DNA of 64,000 nt from UMGS1696 sp964621165 (GTDB lineage: Bacteria > Bacillota > Clostridia > Oscillospirales > CAG-272). The DNA lies in contig CAZULC010000011.1 in the NCBI GenBank assembly GCA_964621165.1, positions 4,258 to 68,257 of the forward strand, in the 5' to 3' direction. Made by a program: the position numbers and the translations under genes. Within the stretch, counting starts at the first letter, position 1; every line of letters starts with the position of its first letter. The notes under the pieces were generated by a model. That model was not told where the DNA came from and searched no databases. It saw nothing but the letters and a program-made list of their open reading frames with translations. This document shows, one piece after another, positions 43,903 through 52,581 of this stretch.

Positions 43903-43932
43903 ATTATATCGTCGTTTTCTTTGTTTTGTCAA
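43903..43932 (-). promoter_or_regulatory. Promoter of the fatty-acid operon
   Basis: On the minus strand, TTGACA (43927-43932) and TATAAT (43903-43908) are both consensus, 18 bp apart, about 25 bp before the fabH start. No FapR-like or clear FabT-like palindrome overlaps it. Confidence 0.8.
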
Positions 43933-44116
43933 GTTAGTGTATGCTGCGGGGCTAAAGTTACAGAAAAAACAAAAATTTTTTGAGAATATTTTCCGCGGAT
44001 AAAAAAGCGAATGATTTTTATCTCCCGGTCAGGGCAGGTGTAAACAAAAGATTAAAAATCAAAAAAACATGTAACCTTTTTGTCAAAGGAAACACTAAAT
44101 TATAGCAGGTGGTGAT

Positions 44117-44629
44117 ATGGTGGAAGCGTTTGAAGGAATTTACGAGGAATACTTTCCGCGGGTCTATGCTTTCCTGTACAGAATGTGCGGCAGCGAGGAT
44201 CTCGCCGAGGAGCTGACCCAGGAGACGTTTTTCCAGGCGTTTCGTACATTTCATAAATTCAGAGGGGACTGCGAGCTGTTTACGTGGCTTGCGGCCATTG
44301 CAAAACACACTTTTTGCGCGTACATACGGAAAAACAGAAAGCAGTCGGACTACATGAACACCGACGCTCTTGTGGACTCGGTCATGGGACTGGGAGAGGG
44401 AGACCCGGAGGCAATCATCCAGCGGGGAGAAATGGGAAAGGCTGTGCGCCGTGCCATTGACGCGATTCCGGACAAGTACCGGGACGTGGTTCTTCTGCGG
44501 ATTTACGCCGAGCTTAGCTTTGCCGAAATAGGCGAATCCCTGAAAATAAGCGAGGGGTCGGCGAAGGTGTTGTTTTTCCGTGCGAAAAAGCTGATACTGG
44601 AGGAGTTAAAAAATGAGCATTTCCTGTGA
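44117..44629 (+). CDS. ECF-type RNA polymerase sigma factor
   Basis: The 170-residue protein has region 2 (YPRVYAFLYRMCGSEDLAEELTQETF in two halves: YFPRVYAFLYRM and DLAEELTQETFFQAFRTFHKF, then GDCELFTWLAAIAKH) and region 4 (RDVVLLRIYAELSFAEIGESL, SEGSAKVLFFRAKK), the ECF architecture. The zinc-finger gene downstream overlaps it by 17 bp, the usual sigma/anti-sigma coupling. The regulon is unknown; the wall-protein gene just after the pair is a likely target. A GGTGGTGAT stretch precedes the ATG. Confidence 0.92.
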   Translation: MVEAFEGIYEEYFPRVYAFLYRMCGSEDLAEELTQETFFQAFRTFHKFRGDCELFTWLAAIAKHTFCAYIRKNRKQSDYMNTDALVDSVMGLGEGDPEAIIQRGEMGKAVRRAIDAIPDKYRDVVLLRIYAELSFAEIGESLKISEGSAKVLFFRAKKLILEELKNEHFL

Positions 44630-44960
44630 TATGGTTATAGACCTGATATCCCTTTATCACGACGGTGCGGCGAGTGAGGACAGCTGCCGTGCGGTGAGGG
44701 AGCATCTTAAGACATGCCCGAGCTGTGCGGCTATCTACCGTCAGTACGAGGCGGAGCTTATGAAATCCCGTCTTGGAGTCAACGGACGGGTGAAAACTGC
44801 CGCTCCGGGGGTTAGTCTGGGCGAGGAGTACAAAAAACTGGCGAAAATTCTACAGAAGAAAAAGCTGACTGACACCCTGTCGGCTACTCTTCTGACTTCC
44901 GCCGCTCTGATTGGAGCTTTAGCTCTGTTCAAAAAGTTCATCGACAGCCCGGACGACTGA
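44613..44960 (+). CDS. Zinc-finger anti-sigma factor
   Basis: The 115-residue protein has an N-terminal anti-sigma zinc finger of the HxxxCxxC type: REHLKTCPSC (residues about 29-38), with Cys5 and the first His as further ligands. A linker and one membrane helix near 92-108 (TLLTSAALIGALALF) follow, with almost nothing outside. It should hold the co-encoded sigma factor at the membrane. The short outer part leaves the signal it senses unclear. It overlaps the sigma gene and is followed by the G5/3D gene after 45 bp. Confidence 0.87.
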   Translation: MSISCDMVIDLISLYHDGAASEDSCRAVREHLKTCPSCAAIYRQYEAELMKSRLGVNGRVKTAAPGVSLGEEYKKLAKILQKKKLTDTLSATLLTSAALIGALALFKKFIDSPDD

Positions 44961-45005
44961 TGACTGACGGCTTTATGTTACTGAACGAACCGGAGGAATG
45001 GTAAA

Positions 45006-46442
45006 TTGAGCGAAAACGAAAATGAAATAAAAAGTATGTCCGGCGAAAACAAAGAGCAGGGCGGGCGTGAATCCGCACCTGACTTAAAAGAGGACGGCGG
45101 GGACTTATTAAATAATGAAGAAAAAATTTCCGCTGAAAGTGGGGCGGAGGAGACGGATGGATACACCACCGACGAGGACGACATAGCGTACGTGGCTGAG
45201 AGAATCACCGGAGCACGCCACACGAGAGCCGCAACTGCCGCACCGATCCGGGTACGTGAGCAGGGGGAGACCATGAAGCTGAACTCCCTCTCGCGCAGGC
45301 TTGGAGGAACTGACGCGGCTGAAAAACCCGACATGACCAGCCATGGCGCACGGGAACATAACTCAGACAAAAACGAATCCGCAAAGAAAAAGAAGCGCGT
45401 GTTTTTTGGATATGTCTTCACGGCCGCGGCTGTGGTTGTGCTTTTGTTCGCGCTTGTCGTCGGAGTGAATGTGGCGGCGGAAAAGAACAGGCCGGCTGAC
45501 TTCAACATTGGCGAGACCGAGGGGGAGGTCAAAGTAATCGGCGAAGAAGAGCGCTCTCCCGTGAGTCCGGATGAGGAAACTGACGCGGAGACGACCGGCG
45601 TGAATGATGAAAGTGAAACTGATGTTCGTGAAAGCGAAGGGGAAGAGGGCGTGAATCCGCTGGAGAGTGAGAGTGAAACTGAGCCGGAGACGACCAAGCC
45701 TGTGCCCACCTACAATGTTACCCTTGACTTTTACACCCGTGAGGACATTAACATCGACACGGAAAAGACCACCCTCGGCGAGCTTCTCGAATACTGCGGC
45801 GTGGCTTTGGGCGAGGGAGAGGTTACGTCCATTCCCCTTGACTATACAATTGCGGCCGACACTACAGTTACCATTGATTTATACGAGTACGAGACCATTA
45901 CGGAGACTGAGGAGATTCCCTTTGAGTCCAGCGTTACGGAAACCGACCTGATTCCCCGTGGCGAGCGGAACTACACCCAGCAGGGAGAAGCGGGAGTTGT
46001 GAATAAATATTACACGGCGGAAATTGTGAACGGTGTTGAGCGGAACCGCACCTTTGAATATGAGGAAATTGTAAAATATCCGGTTGACGCCATTTACGAG
46101 GAGGGAGTCGGCGGCGTGGTTGTCGGTTCTGACGGAGTTGAGCACAGCTATTCCATGCGGCGTGTTGTTCCGGCGGCGTACTACAGCATAGAGGGGCTTA
46201 CATATCTCGGAACGATGGCTGACGAGAGCGTGGTTGCGGTGAACAGCGACTATATTCCCCTTGGAACGAAAATGTACGTTAAGAACGATACATACGATTT
46301 CGGTGTGAGAATTGCGTCGGACGTAGGCGGGGGCATAGACGGATACGAGGTAGATATCTGGCTGTCGGACAGCAATCCTCAGAAGGCGTCTTTCGCCAAA
46401 GCAGGCTACCACGACGACATGGAAATATATTATCTCGACTAA
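45006..46442 (+). CDS. Membrane-anchored G5/3D-domain wall protein
   Basis: The 478-residue protein begins at a TTG codon (45006) with GGAGGA 8 bases upstream; the nearer ATG at 44998 meets a stop after three codons. Residues 1-128 are a charged cytoplasmic region, 129-155 one membrane helix, and 160-235 a Glu/Thr-rich linker. Next come a ubiquitin-like domain (TEKTTLGELLEYCGVALGE), a G5 domain (EEIPFESSVTE to VKYPVDAIYEEG) and a C-terminal 3D domain with the three conserved aspartates (IASDVGGGIDGYEVDIW). The 3D fold is the lytic transglycosylase core of RpfB/MltA-like enzymes, so a peptidoglycan-cleaving role is likely. The upstream sigma/anti-sigma pair suggests envelope-stress control. 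Confidence 0.85.
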   Translation: MSENENEIKSMSGENKEQGGRESAPDLKEDGGDLLNNEEKISAESGAEETDGYTTDEDDIAYVAERITGARHTRAATAAPIRVREQGETMKLNSLSRRLGGTDAAEKPDMTSHGAREHNSDKNESAKKKKRVFFGYVFTAAAVVVLLFALVVGVNVAAEKNRPADFNIGETEGEVKVIGEEERSPVSPDEETDAETTGVNDESETDVRESEGEEGVNPLESESETEPETTKPVPTYNVTLDFYTREDINIDTEKTTLGELLEYCGVALGEGEVTSIPLDYTIAADTTVTIDLYEYETITETEEIPFESSVTETDLIPRGERNYTQQGEAGVVNKYYTAEIVNGVERNRTFEYEEIVKYPVDAIYEEGVGGVVVGSDGVEHSYSMRRVVPAAYYSIEGLTYLGTMADESVVAVNSDYIPLGTKMYVKNDTYDFGVRIASDVGGGIDGYEVDIWLSDSNPQKASFAKAGYHDDMEIYYLD

Positions 46443-46469
46443 AAAGACTGATTAAGACTGAAAAAATTG

Positions 46470-46508
46470 CTTCGGCTGGATATTATTTCTTCTACCGGAG
46501 TTTTTTTT
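46470..46508 (+). terminator. Terminator after the G5/3D gene
   Basis: CTTCGG (46470-46475) pairs with CCGGAG (46495-46500, one G-U pair) and is followed by eight T. Confidence 0.7.
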
Positions 46509-46676
46509 CGGTATAAAATTAAAATTTTTATAAATATAGTGATTTCTGCATTTTTTTGTTCATAATTTCCAAAAAAAAGTTGAGCATAGTTTTTTTATAC
46601 GACGAATAGGATATTGTAAATTACGGTATAAAATACAGGCAAAATAAAAATTAACAAAATAACCATACAAAGTTTC

Positions 46677-46705
46677 TTGACATTACTGTTAAACTGTAGT
46701 ATCAT
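46677..46705 (+). promoter_or_regulatory. Promoter of the MarR gene
   Basis: TTGACA (46677-46682) and TATCAT (46700-46705) are 17 bp apart, about 60 bp before the ATG at 46769. Confidence 0.75.
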
Positions 46706-46768
46706 AAATCATGTTACTTACAATTATATTCTGTCAATCTTAAATCGATAAAAAAGGTAACTGGAATT

Positions 46769-47245
46769 ATGAACTCTAACCAAAGCGACATTTTACAGGG
46801 TTTCTTTTTGCGTTCGACGCTGAGGCTCATGCAGCTTGAGGAAGCTACACTAAAACGTATCTGCGGTGATGATTTATCCCTGAAGGAGCTGCACGTTATA
46901 GAAGCGGTGTCGAGTCTGACCCGGGAAGACGGCAACACAATGACGAGGTTGTCCCGGTATTTACATATTTCTCCCGCGTCTGTTACCACATCAGTCAGCG
47001 CACTTGTACGGAAGGGCTACATGGAGCGTTCTTTTTCCGATTCGGACAGGCGCAACATACATGCCCGTCTTACAGAGAAGGGAGAAAAAGCATGCGGGCT
47101 TTACATTGATTTCATAAGAAGCATGGTGAGTGACTGCTGCGGCAGCTTAAGCGAAGGTGAGTGTGACGCTTTCATCAACGCTTCGGTCGGCCTACTCGAC
47201 TATCTCACCGAAAAAAGCAAAGCGCTTATCCCGGCAAAGGATTAG
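46769..47245 (+). CDS. MarR-family transcriptional regulator
   Basis: The 158-residue winged-helix protein has the MarR recognition helix in LSRYLHISPASVTTSVSALV (residues about 62-81), and the wing SFSDSDRRNIHARLTEKG carries the Asp-Arg-Arg typical of the family. MarR proteins release DNA on binding small molecules or acyl-ACP. FabT, the fatty-acid regulator of streptococci and some clostridia, is a MarR protein, and this gene lies 3 kb from the fab operon. That link is position only. It is transcribed from its own promoter. Confidence 0.9.
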   Translation: MNSNQSDILQGFFLRSTLRLMQLEEATLKRICGDDLSLKELHVIEAVSSLTREDGNTMTRLSRYLHISPASVTTSVSALVRKGYMERSFSDSDRRNIHARLTEKGEKACGLYIDFIRSMVSDCCGSLSEGECDAFINASVGLLDYLTEKSKALIPAKD

Positions 47246-47385
47246 TACGTTTTTTCCGAAAGCCGTTTATTCCCGCGTCACAGGTGCCTGCCAGAAAAAG
47301 GATATAAAAAATCCGAAAAAAAATCTGAGAAAAATGCTTCAAACCCCTTGCAAAATCCGGGAGGATATGGTATACTAAGGGCAAT

Positions 47386-47459
47386 GGAGGCATAGCTCAG
47401 CTGGTTAGAGTACTTGCTTGACATGCAAGGGGTCACTGGTTCAATTCCAGTTGTCTCCA
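47386..47459 (+). tRNA. tRNA-Val (anticodon GAC)
   Basis: The full cloverleaf spans 74 nt: acceptor GGAGGCA with TGTCTCC (one G-U pair), D arm GCTC/GAGT, anticodon arm CTTGC-TTGACAT-GCAAG, T arm ACTGG-TTCAATT-CCAGT. The loop gives anticodon GAC, reading GTC and GTT. No CCA is encoded. Confidence 0.96.
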
Positions 47460-47964
47460 CTTTGGAGCATCGGCGGGTGAGCATGGTTCGGACTGGTGAG
47501 TATGGTTCGCCTGAAGTTCAGCTGTGGAGCAGTTCCACGACCCGGCTTCACGGATATGGAATCGTTTTCACTTCAGCTAAAGGTGGCAGAAGAGTGGCAG
47601 TGGGTAGTCCCGGAAGCTACGAGCTGAACAACAGTGGCGGTCACGAAATTTACAGGGGCGGTCACATGGTCGGAAGACGGCAGCGGATTCTTTTTTCGGC
47701 TTGATGGCATGGTTTTTCGCGGCGGAAGAACAGCTCACACAATTCTGACGATATTGTTTATGTGTCTTTTCTTCGGCTTGTTTGAAGCAGTCGTTGTGCG
47801 GTTTGAATTTTACGTTTATCTGAAAATTGTGTTATCCGGACTTATATCATGCGCAGGTATAGGTTCGGATATTTTACGTCAAAAAATCGGGCGGCAGGTC
47901 AGATCAGGCTATGCCGCTCGGTTTTGTTTATATTGTTTTGATTATGGAGATAATTTGTCCGGAG
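47460..47964. other. Intergenic region after tRNA-Val, no gene seen
   Basis: These 505 bp hold a short near-repeat right after the tRNA: GGTGAGCATGGTTCG then GGTGAGTATGGTTCG, 21 bp apart. A plus-strand frame from 47634 has one hydrophobic stretch but no ribosome site and runs antisense into the peptidase remnant. I see no integrase, attachment duplicate or clear terminator. Confidence 0.45.
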
Positions 47965-49191
47965 TTATCTTTTCAGCTTGGCCGTCAGCTTGTCCGGCAC
48001 GGTTGACTCAAAGGGAAGAGGGTCCTTATCCGCGGCTCTGAGGAAAATCTCCGCGAATCTCACGGTTTTTTCGATTGCCTTTCCGGTCAGGGGGAGCATG
48101 GTGTCGTTTCTCGAGTGGATATCAGCTTCACCGTAGCGGTAGAAGTTCATCGCGGCCACTCCTTTACCGGCGAAGACATTGCAGTCGCTTGAGGCAATAT
48201 CCTGCTCCAGCTTGAATGAAGTATGGCTCTGCTTGGCAGTTTCACTGATGAAGTCCACAAGGGAGTCCTCGCCGATGACCTGCGCACCGTCGTATCCAAC
48301 CGCGCAACCGACAAGATCGAAGTTGAGGTTGAACTTCGTCTTTGATATGATATCCGCGCTGTCCCTGACGAAGGCCCGGCTTCCCTGCAGACCTCTCTCC
48401 TCGGCACAGCACCACAGGAAAATCATGGAACGCATGGGTTTGTTTTCCATAAACCGGCGGTACAGCTCAAGAAGAACCGCACAGGCTGCCGCATTGTCGT
48501 AAGCTCCTTCACCCACGTCCACGCTGTCGTAGTGTGCGGTGATGATGACGTACTTGTCAGAGATGGAGGTTCCGGGAATGACTGAGATGAGGTTATCGCA
48601 CTCTACTGTTGTCCCATGCTGCTTAAGCGTACACCTTACCCGGGACGCGCCCTTTTCCACCATTTCAACCCCATGGCTGAGCTGATGATGAATCCGGAAA
48701 TGACTCCGTTTTCCTTCATTATTAGGGCTGAGTCTGCGGGAAGGGAAGTCCACGTCGGAGCTGTTCATCCAGCTTTTTCCGGCCAAGGTGACAAAGGCTG
48801 ACGCTCCCGACTTCACGGCTCCTTCATACTGGGGCGGCGTGAGTCCGTTTATCATGACAAGCCTGCCGCATGGGTCACAGCCGGATTCTTTCGCCTGTTA
48901 GATGTCGAAGTCCGACGCTTTTTCGATGTATGAAAAGTCAAGCTCGCTGTCGATGTCTCCGGAAAGGCCAACACCTGCCGCAGAATAATCCTTGTGGTAC
49001 GGCGCGGTTACGGCTAAGCTGACTTCATCCACAGCAAAGTAGTCGAACGTGAACTTTTGACGCTGCACTTCTCCACCGAAGTAGTTGACCTCACCCTCGA
49101 TCATGTCGGCCGCGTGTCCGAACTCTTCTGACCCAGCCAGACGGGTGAAGCTGAGCCGCTTTGTAATATTGTAGAGATATTCTTCCGTCAT
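47965..49191 (-). pseudogene. M28 aminopeptidase gene with an in-frame stop
   Basis: One frame runs from ATG 49191 (GGAGG before it) to the stop at 47965, interrupted by a single TAA at 48898-48900. Across the stop the frame does not change: SDFDI, stop, QAKESGCDPCGR. The second part holds the zinc-peptidase ligands in order: AHYDSVD, AYDNAAA, CCAEERGLQG, NFDLVG and DIHSRNDT. The enzyme would be about 408 residues and intracellular. A single nonsense change could be recent, a sequencing error or a polymorphism. A downstream restart at 48855 would lack the N-terminal domain but keep all metal ligands. Confidence 0.8.
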
Positions 49192-49200
49192 TTTTCCTCC

Positions 49201-49233
49201 AAAAAGGGAAGCGGTCGCCCAAACTTCCCCTTA
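49201..49233 (-). terminator. Terminator between nanA and the peptidase gene
   Basis: On the minus strand, GGGGAAG and CTTCCC form a stem around TTTGGGCGACCG, followed by TTTTT. It ends just before the peptidase ribosome site. Confidence 0.65.
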
Positions 49234-49294
49234 GTGTCATGTGGAATTGTAAAATTATTGTGTCAAAAATAGCACAAATTGTTTCCGGCGGGCA

Positions 49295-50203
49295 TTAAGG
49301 AGCTATTCTTCCGTCTTTCGTCCAGCCGATCTTTGCGAGCTTATCCGCGATTTCAGCCTTTTCCGAGTCAGTGTAGCTTCTCATGGGGAATGTTGCCTCG
49401 CCGACGGGCTGTCCCATGAGGGAGAGGGTGTGCTTCACCGCTGGGATTACCTGGTAGTCGATCATCAGCCCGATTACGCGGTTTATCGCTATCTGTACAG
49501 ATCTTGCCTCGTCGGTCCTGCCTTCACGGAACAGGCTGTAGAGCTTCAGGTATTCCGGCAGCATAACGTTGTAGGTTGAGCCGATTCCGGCGTCCGCACC
49601 TACCGCAAGTCCGCTGACCAGCATTTCGTCGGGACCGTTTATGATGTTCATCTCGCCGTGGGTCAGGTCCTTGAGCTTTATCATCTCGTAGTAGTTGGAC
49701 GAGCTCCACTTCACGCCGGTCACGTTGTCGATTTCAAAAATGCGGGCAATCAGCTTGGCTCTCATGCACTGTGCGGCTGAGGGGTGGAAGTACACCACAA
49801 CCGGAATGTTCACAGCCCGCGCGAGAGACTTGTAGTAGTTGTAAATGTCGTCCTCGCCGTAGGAGAAGAAGAACGGCGGCACCGATGCAATGGCGTCAGC
49901 TCCAGCTTTTTCGGCGTGTACTGCCAGTTCCCGTGCCTCGGGGAAGCTCAGTGAAGCCACATGGCAGACAACGGGCTTTTTGTGACCCACGGCTTCGACC
50001 ACAGCCTCGCAGAGTCGCTCTCTTTCCTTTACTTCCAGTGCCAGACCCTCTCCGGTTGCGCCCAAAATGTAGAGTCCGTTGGCGCCCGAGTCGATTTCGT
50101 GACGTGCAAGACGGACAGCGGCGTCCCAGTCAACGGTTGATCGGTCCTTTTCAAGCGGTGTGACAAAGGCGGGGATGATTCCCTCAAGTTTTAAGCCTTT
50201 CAT
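49295..50203 (-). CDS. nanA: N-acetylneuraminate lyase family protein
   Basis: The 302-residue TIM-barrel aldolase belongs to the DapA/NanA superfamily. GATGEG carries the carboxylate-binding Thr, YFHP contains the catalytic Tyr (near 135), and the Schiff-base Lys is in GVKWSSSNYYEM (near 164). The stretch DAGIGSTYNVMLPEY is characteristic of sialic-acid lyases rather than dihydrodipicolinate synthases, so cleavage of N-acetylneuraminate to ManNAc and pyruvate is the best guess. I use ATG 50203, since GGAGG lies inside the first five codons of the longer frame. No nanE/nanK neighbours are present. A promoter lies at 50341-50369 and the leader carries a partial structured repeat. Confidence 0.82.
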   Translation of the reverse strand: MKGLKLEGIIPAFVTPLEKDRSTVDWDAAVRLARHEIDSGANGLYILGATGEGLALEVKERERLCEAVVEAVGHKKPVVCHVASLSFPEARELAVHAEKAGADAIASVPPFFFSYGEDDIYNYYKSLARAVNIPVVVYFHPSAAQCMRAKLIARIFEIDNVTGVKWSSSNYYEMIKLKDLTHGEMNIINGPDEMLVSGLAVGADAGIGSTYNVMLPEYLKLYSLFREGRTDEARSVQIAINRVIGLMIDYQVIPAVKHTLSLMGQPVGEATFPMRSYTDSEKAEIADKLAKIGWTKDGRIAP

Positions 50204-50242
50204 AATAACCTCCATTTGCCGTATAGCGGCGTATAATCAAAG

Positions 50243-50302
50243 GGAATTCTTCTGCGTGAAATAATTTTTACCGCACGTTTGGACATACGATATATTTCAC
50301 AC
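50243..50302 (-). repeat. Structured repeat, partial copy 4, in the nanA leader
   Basis: On the minus strand, hairpin A (GTGTGAAAT with ATTTCACGC, 50294-50302 and 50254-50262) is followed by AAGAATTCC (50243-50251) at the same spacing as in copies 1-3. Arms 1 and 2 and the closing GGAATTCTT are missing. The sequence then runs to the nanA ribosome site about 30 bases on. Confidence 0.65.
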
Positions 50303-50340
50303 TGAACTTCGATAAATCTGATTTGTATTTCACTAAAGAT

Positions 50341-50369
50341 ATTATACAAAGCATCACGGGATTTGTCAA
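50341..50369 (-). promoter_or_regulatory. Promoter of nanA
   Basis: On the minus strand, TTGACA (50364-50369) and TATAAT (50341-50346) are 17 bp apart, a full consensus promoter. The leader would be about 130 nt and contain partial repeat copy 4. Confidence 0.82.
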
Positions 50370-50403
50370 CAGCTTTGGTGAAACTTGACGGAAAAACTTT
50401 GAT

Positions 50404-50432
50404 TTGATATTGCCCATGCGGTATGTTATAAT
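50404..50432 (+). promoter_or_regulatory. Promoter of the acyltransferase gene
   Basis: TTGATA (50404-50409) and TATAAT (50427-50432) are 17 bp apart, about 50 bp before the ATG at 50484. It is divergent from the nanA promoter. Confidence 0.75.
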
Positions 50433-50483
50433 GTAGGAAAGTCATGGAAAATCAATTTTTTATATTTTTAAGGAGTCCCCATC

Positions 50484-51560
50484 ATGCCAAAGAAAAATCA
50501 TGCGCCTGAGCTAGACTACTTTAACGCTGCCGCCTGCTTGCTTGTCATTCTCATTCATGTTGCGTCGGAGAGTGTTTCCGCGGCTTCCCCTATGTCATGG
50601 CAGGGCGGAGTGGTGTTCTTTCTCTGGAAAATACCGGCGTTTGTGGTTCCGGCGTTCCTCTTCGCGGGTGCTGTGAAGGTCTCTCTCAACATGCCGGACA
50701 GGCTTACCTTTGGCGGATATCTTCGCTACATGCGCGGGAGGGTATTACGGATTTATCTTCCTTATATTATATGGAACCTGATTTATTACGCTGTGTTTCT
50801 GAAAATCGGCTATGTCAAAGGCTCATTGGACGAGCTTGTTCGGTATATTCTTGTGGGAAACATGTCCGCCCCGTTTTATTACGTCGTCATCACCATGCAG
50901 TTCTATCTTCTTCTGCCCCTGTGGAAGCTGATTCTCGACAAAATTTCCCCTCTGACGGCTGTCCCGTGCGCGCTTTTCGTAACTTACGCTTCCTTCAATG
51001 GCGACAGGTTCATCTCACAGCTGATTCCCGGATTTGCTTACTCGTCGCGCATGTTTTACTCCTACCTGATTTTCTGGGTCATGGGGTTGTACAGCGGACG
51101 GAACTGGAAAAAATTTACATGCGAAGTGGAAAAGAACGGCCGGTCAGGGGCGGTCATATCGGCGGTTTTCATTGCGGCTCACGCTACTCTCGCTTATTTG
51201 CAGCAGGACTTCGGGATGTACCTCTTCGATCTGCGCTTTTTCAAGACCATCGCTGACGTGCTGTCAATTTTCCTCCTGCTTGAGCTGTGCCTTAAAATTA
51301 AAAAATCCGCTGAATCGGGAAAAATCGGCGCAAAACTGACTCCGGTGCTTGAGAAAATCCACTCCGCGTCATTTTTCGTCTACCTGTCCCACGCTCTGAT
51401 TCTGATGCTGACGGGAATCGCCCTCGACAAAGCGGGAGTGACGGAGCTGACCCTTCGCTTGTCCGTTGAAGCAGCCGCCGGATTCACCCTTCCGTTTATC
51501 CTGTACTTCTGCGTCGGATGGGTGAAAACTGTAGTTAAGAGCAAAAATAAAGGGCCGTGA
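50484..51560 (+). CDS. Membrane acyltransferase, family 3
   Basis: The 358-residue polytopic protein has about ten hydrophobic segments. The start ELDYFNAAACLLVILIHV has the helix-1 histidine of the acyltransferase-3 family (PF01757; OafA/WecH/IcaC type). These enzymes usually O-acetylate cell-surface sugars. The loop RMRGRVLRIYLPYIIWNLIYY (in two parts, YMRGRVLRIYLPY and IIWNLIYY) is also typical. The target here is unknown. It has its own promoter and an AAGGAG site. Confidence 0.85.
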   Translation: MPKKNHAPELDYFNAAACLLVILIHVASESVSAASPMSWQGGVVFFLWKIPAFVVPAFLFAGAVKVSLNMPDRLTFGGYLRYMRGRVLRIYLPYIIWNLIYYAVFLKIGYVKGSLDELVRYILVGNMSAPFYYVVITMQFYLLLPLWKLILDKISPLTAVPCALFVTYASFNGDRFISQLIPGFAYSSRMFYSYLIFWVMGLYSGRNWKKFTCEVEKNGRSGAVISAVFIAAHATLAYLQQDFGMYLFDLRFFKTIADVLSIFLLLELCLKIKKSAESGKIGAKLTPVLEKIHSASFFVYLSHALILMLTGIALDKAGVTELTLRLSVEAAAGFTLPFILYFCVGWVKTVVKSKNKGP

Positions 51561-51670
51561 GGGCTATATTCCGTTTATTTTGTGAATTGACAGAAAAAGA
51601 AAATTATGCTATTATTAATTCAGATGGGCTGTTTTTCAGCTTAACTTTATACATAAGTGGTAATTCTATT

Positions 51671-52465
51671 ATGGATATGTTTGAATATTACGGACTGTTC
51701 CGTGAAGAGCATGGAGCTGACCGTCTGCAGATTGCCGAGAGCCGGATTATCGAGCATCTTTTTGACAAATACCTTCCGGCTGAGGGAAGAGTCATTGATA
51801 CCGCCGCCGGTACGGGAACTTTTGCCTTCCGCTTTGCCGAGCTGGGATATAAGGTAACGGCCGGGGACCTGCTTGAGGAACATGTGGCGGAAATACGCTC
51901 AAATCCCAAGTGCGCCCTCCTCGAGAATACCTACTGCGCAAGCCCGAAAAACCTCGTACAGTTCGAGAGCGAATCCTTTGATATCCTAGTCTCGATGGGT
52001 CCGGTTTACCACATGAAGACCAGACAGGAGCGTGAGAGCTTCCTCAAGGAGTCCCTGCGCGTGCTCAAGCCAGAAGGCTACATAGCGTTCACTTTCATGA
52101 CTCCCACTGCCATGACTCTGGGTCAGTACTTCAAGGCAATGCGTACCTCCGACACACTCGACCGTCTCAAGGCTTACCGTACTCTCGCGCAGGTGCAGAA
52201 AACCGGAAGCGTGGGCATGTTCAGCGCGTCAACTCTCGAGGAAATGACGGAAATGTCAAGAGAATACAGCGTCGATATACTGACGATTGCCTCGACCTAC
52301 AGTCTGCTCTACAACATGGTCGATGAGGTTAACAAAATGAGCGATGATGAGTTCGAGCGTTTCCTTCTCGCTCAGTACGCCACCGCTGAGGACCCCTTTG
52401 TTGCGCGTTTCTGCATGCGCGGGTTATACATCGGACGGAAGAAGCAGAGAGACATGTTCGACTGA
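51671..52465 (+). CDS. SAM-dependent methyltransferase
   Basis: The 264-residue class I methyltransferase binds S-adenosylmethionine through motif I VIDTAAGTGTFAFRF (residues about 36-50). The acidic end of strand 2 follows in VTAGDLLEEH, then SFDILVSMGPVYHMKT as motif post-I and LRVLKPEGYIAFTFMT as motif III. The substrate is unknown. The open frame starts at 51557, but the first 38 residues are unlike the family, so I use ATG 51671. The ribosome site there is weak. Confidence 0.8.
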   Translation: MDMFEYYGLFREEHGADRLQIAESRIIEHLFDKYLPAEGRVIDTAAGTGTFAFRFAELGYKVTAGDLLEEHVAEIRSNPKCALLENTYCASPKNLVQFESESFDILVSMGPVYHMKTRQERESFLKESLRVLKPEGYIAFTFMTPTAMTLGQYFKAMRTSDTLDRLKAYRTLAQVQKTGSVGMFSASTLEEMTEMSREYSVDILTIASTYSLLYNMVDEVNKMSDDEFERFLLAQYATAEDPFVARFCMRGLYIGRKKQRDMFD

Positions 52466-52508
52466 TGAGTATTTTGTAAAAATTTAGAATAACCGGAAAA
52501 ATTATCAA

Positions 52509-52536
52509 AGCGGCGGAACTTTCTGCCGTTTTTTTG
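52509..52536 (+). terminator. Terminator after the methyltransferase gene
   Basis: CGGC and GCCG close a short stem around GGAACTTTCT, followed by seven T. Confidence 0.65.
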
Positions 52537-52581
52537 TCTTATTAAGTAAAGCGCATTATGTATTTTTAATGGGGGTTTGTT

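Noticed and set aside
47634..48041. Plus-strand frame between tRNA-Val and the peptidase remnant
   Set aside because: No ribosome site, low-complexity residues, and it overlaps the peptidase coding strand.
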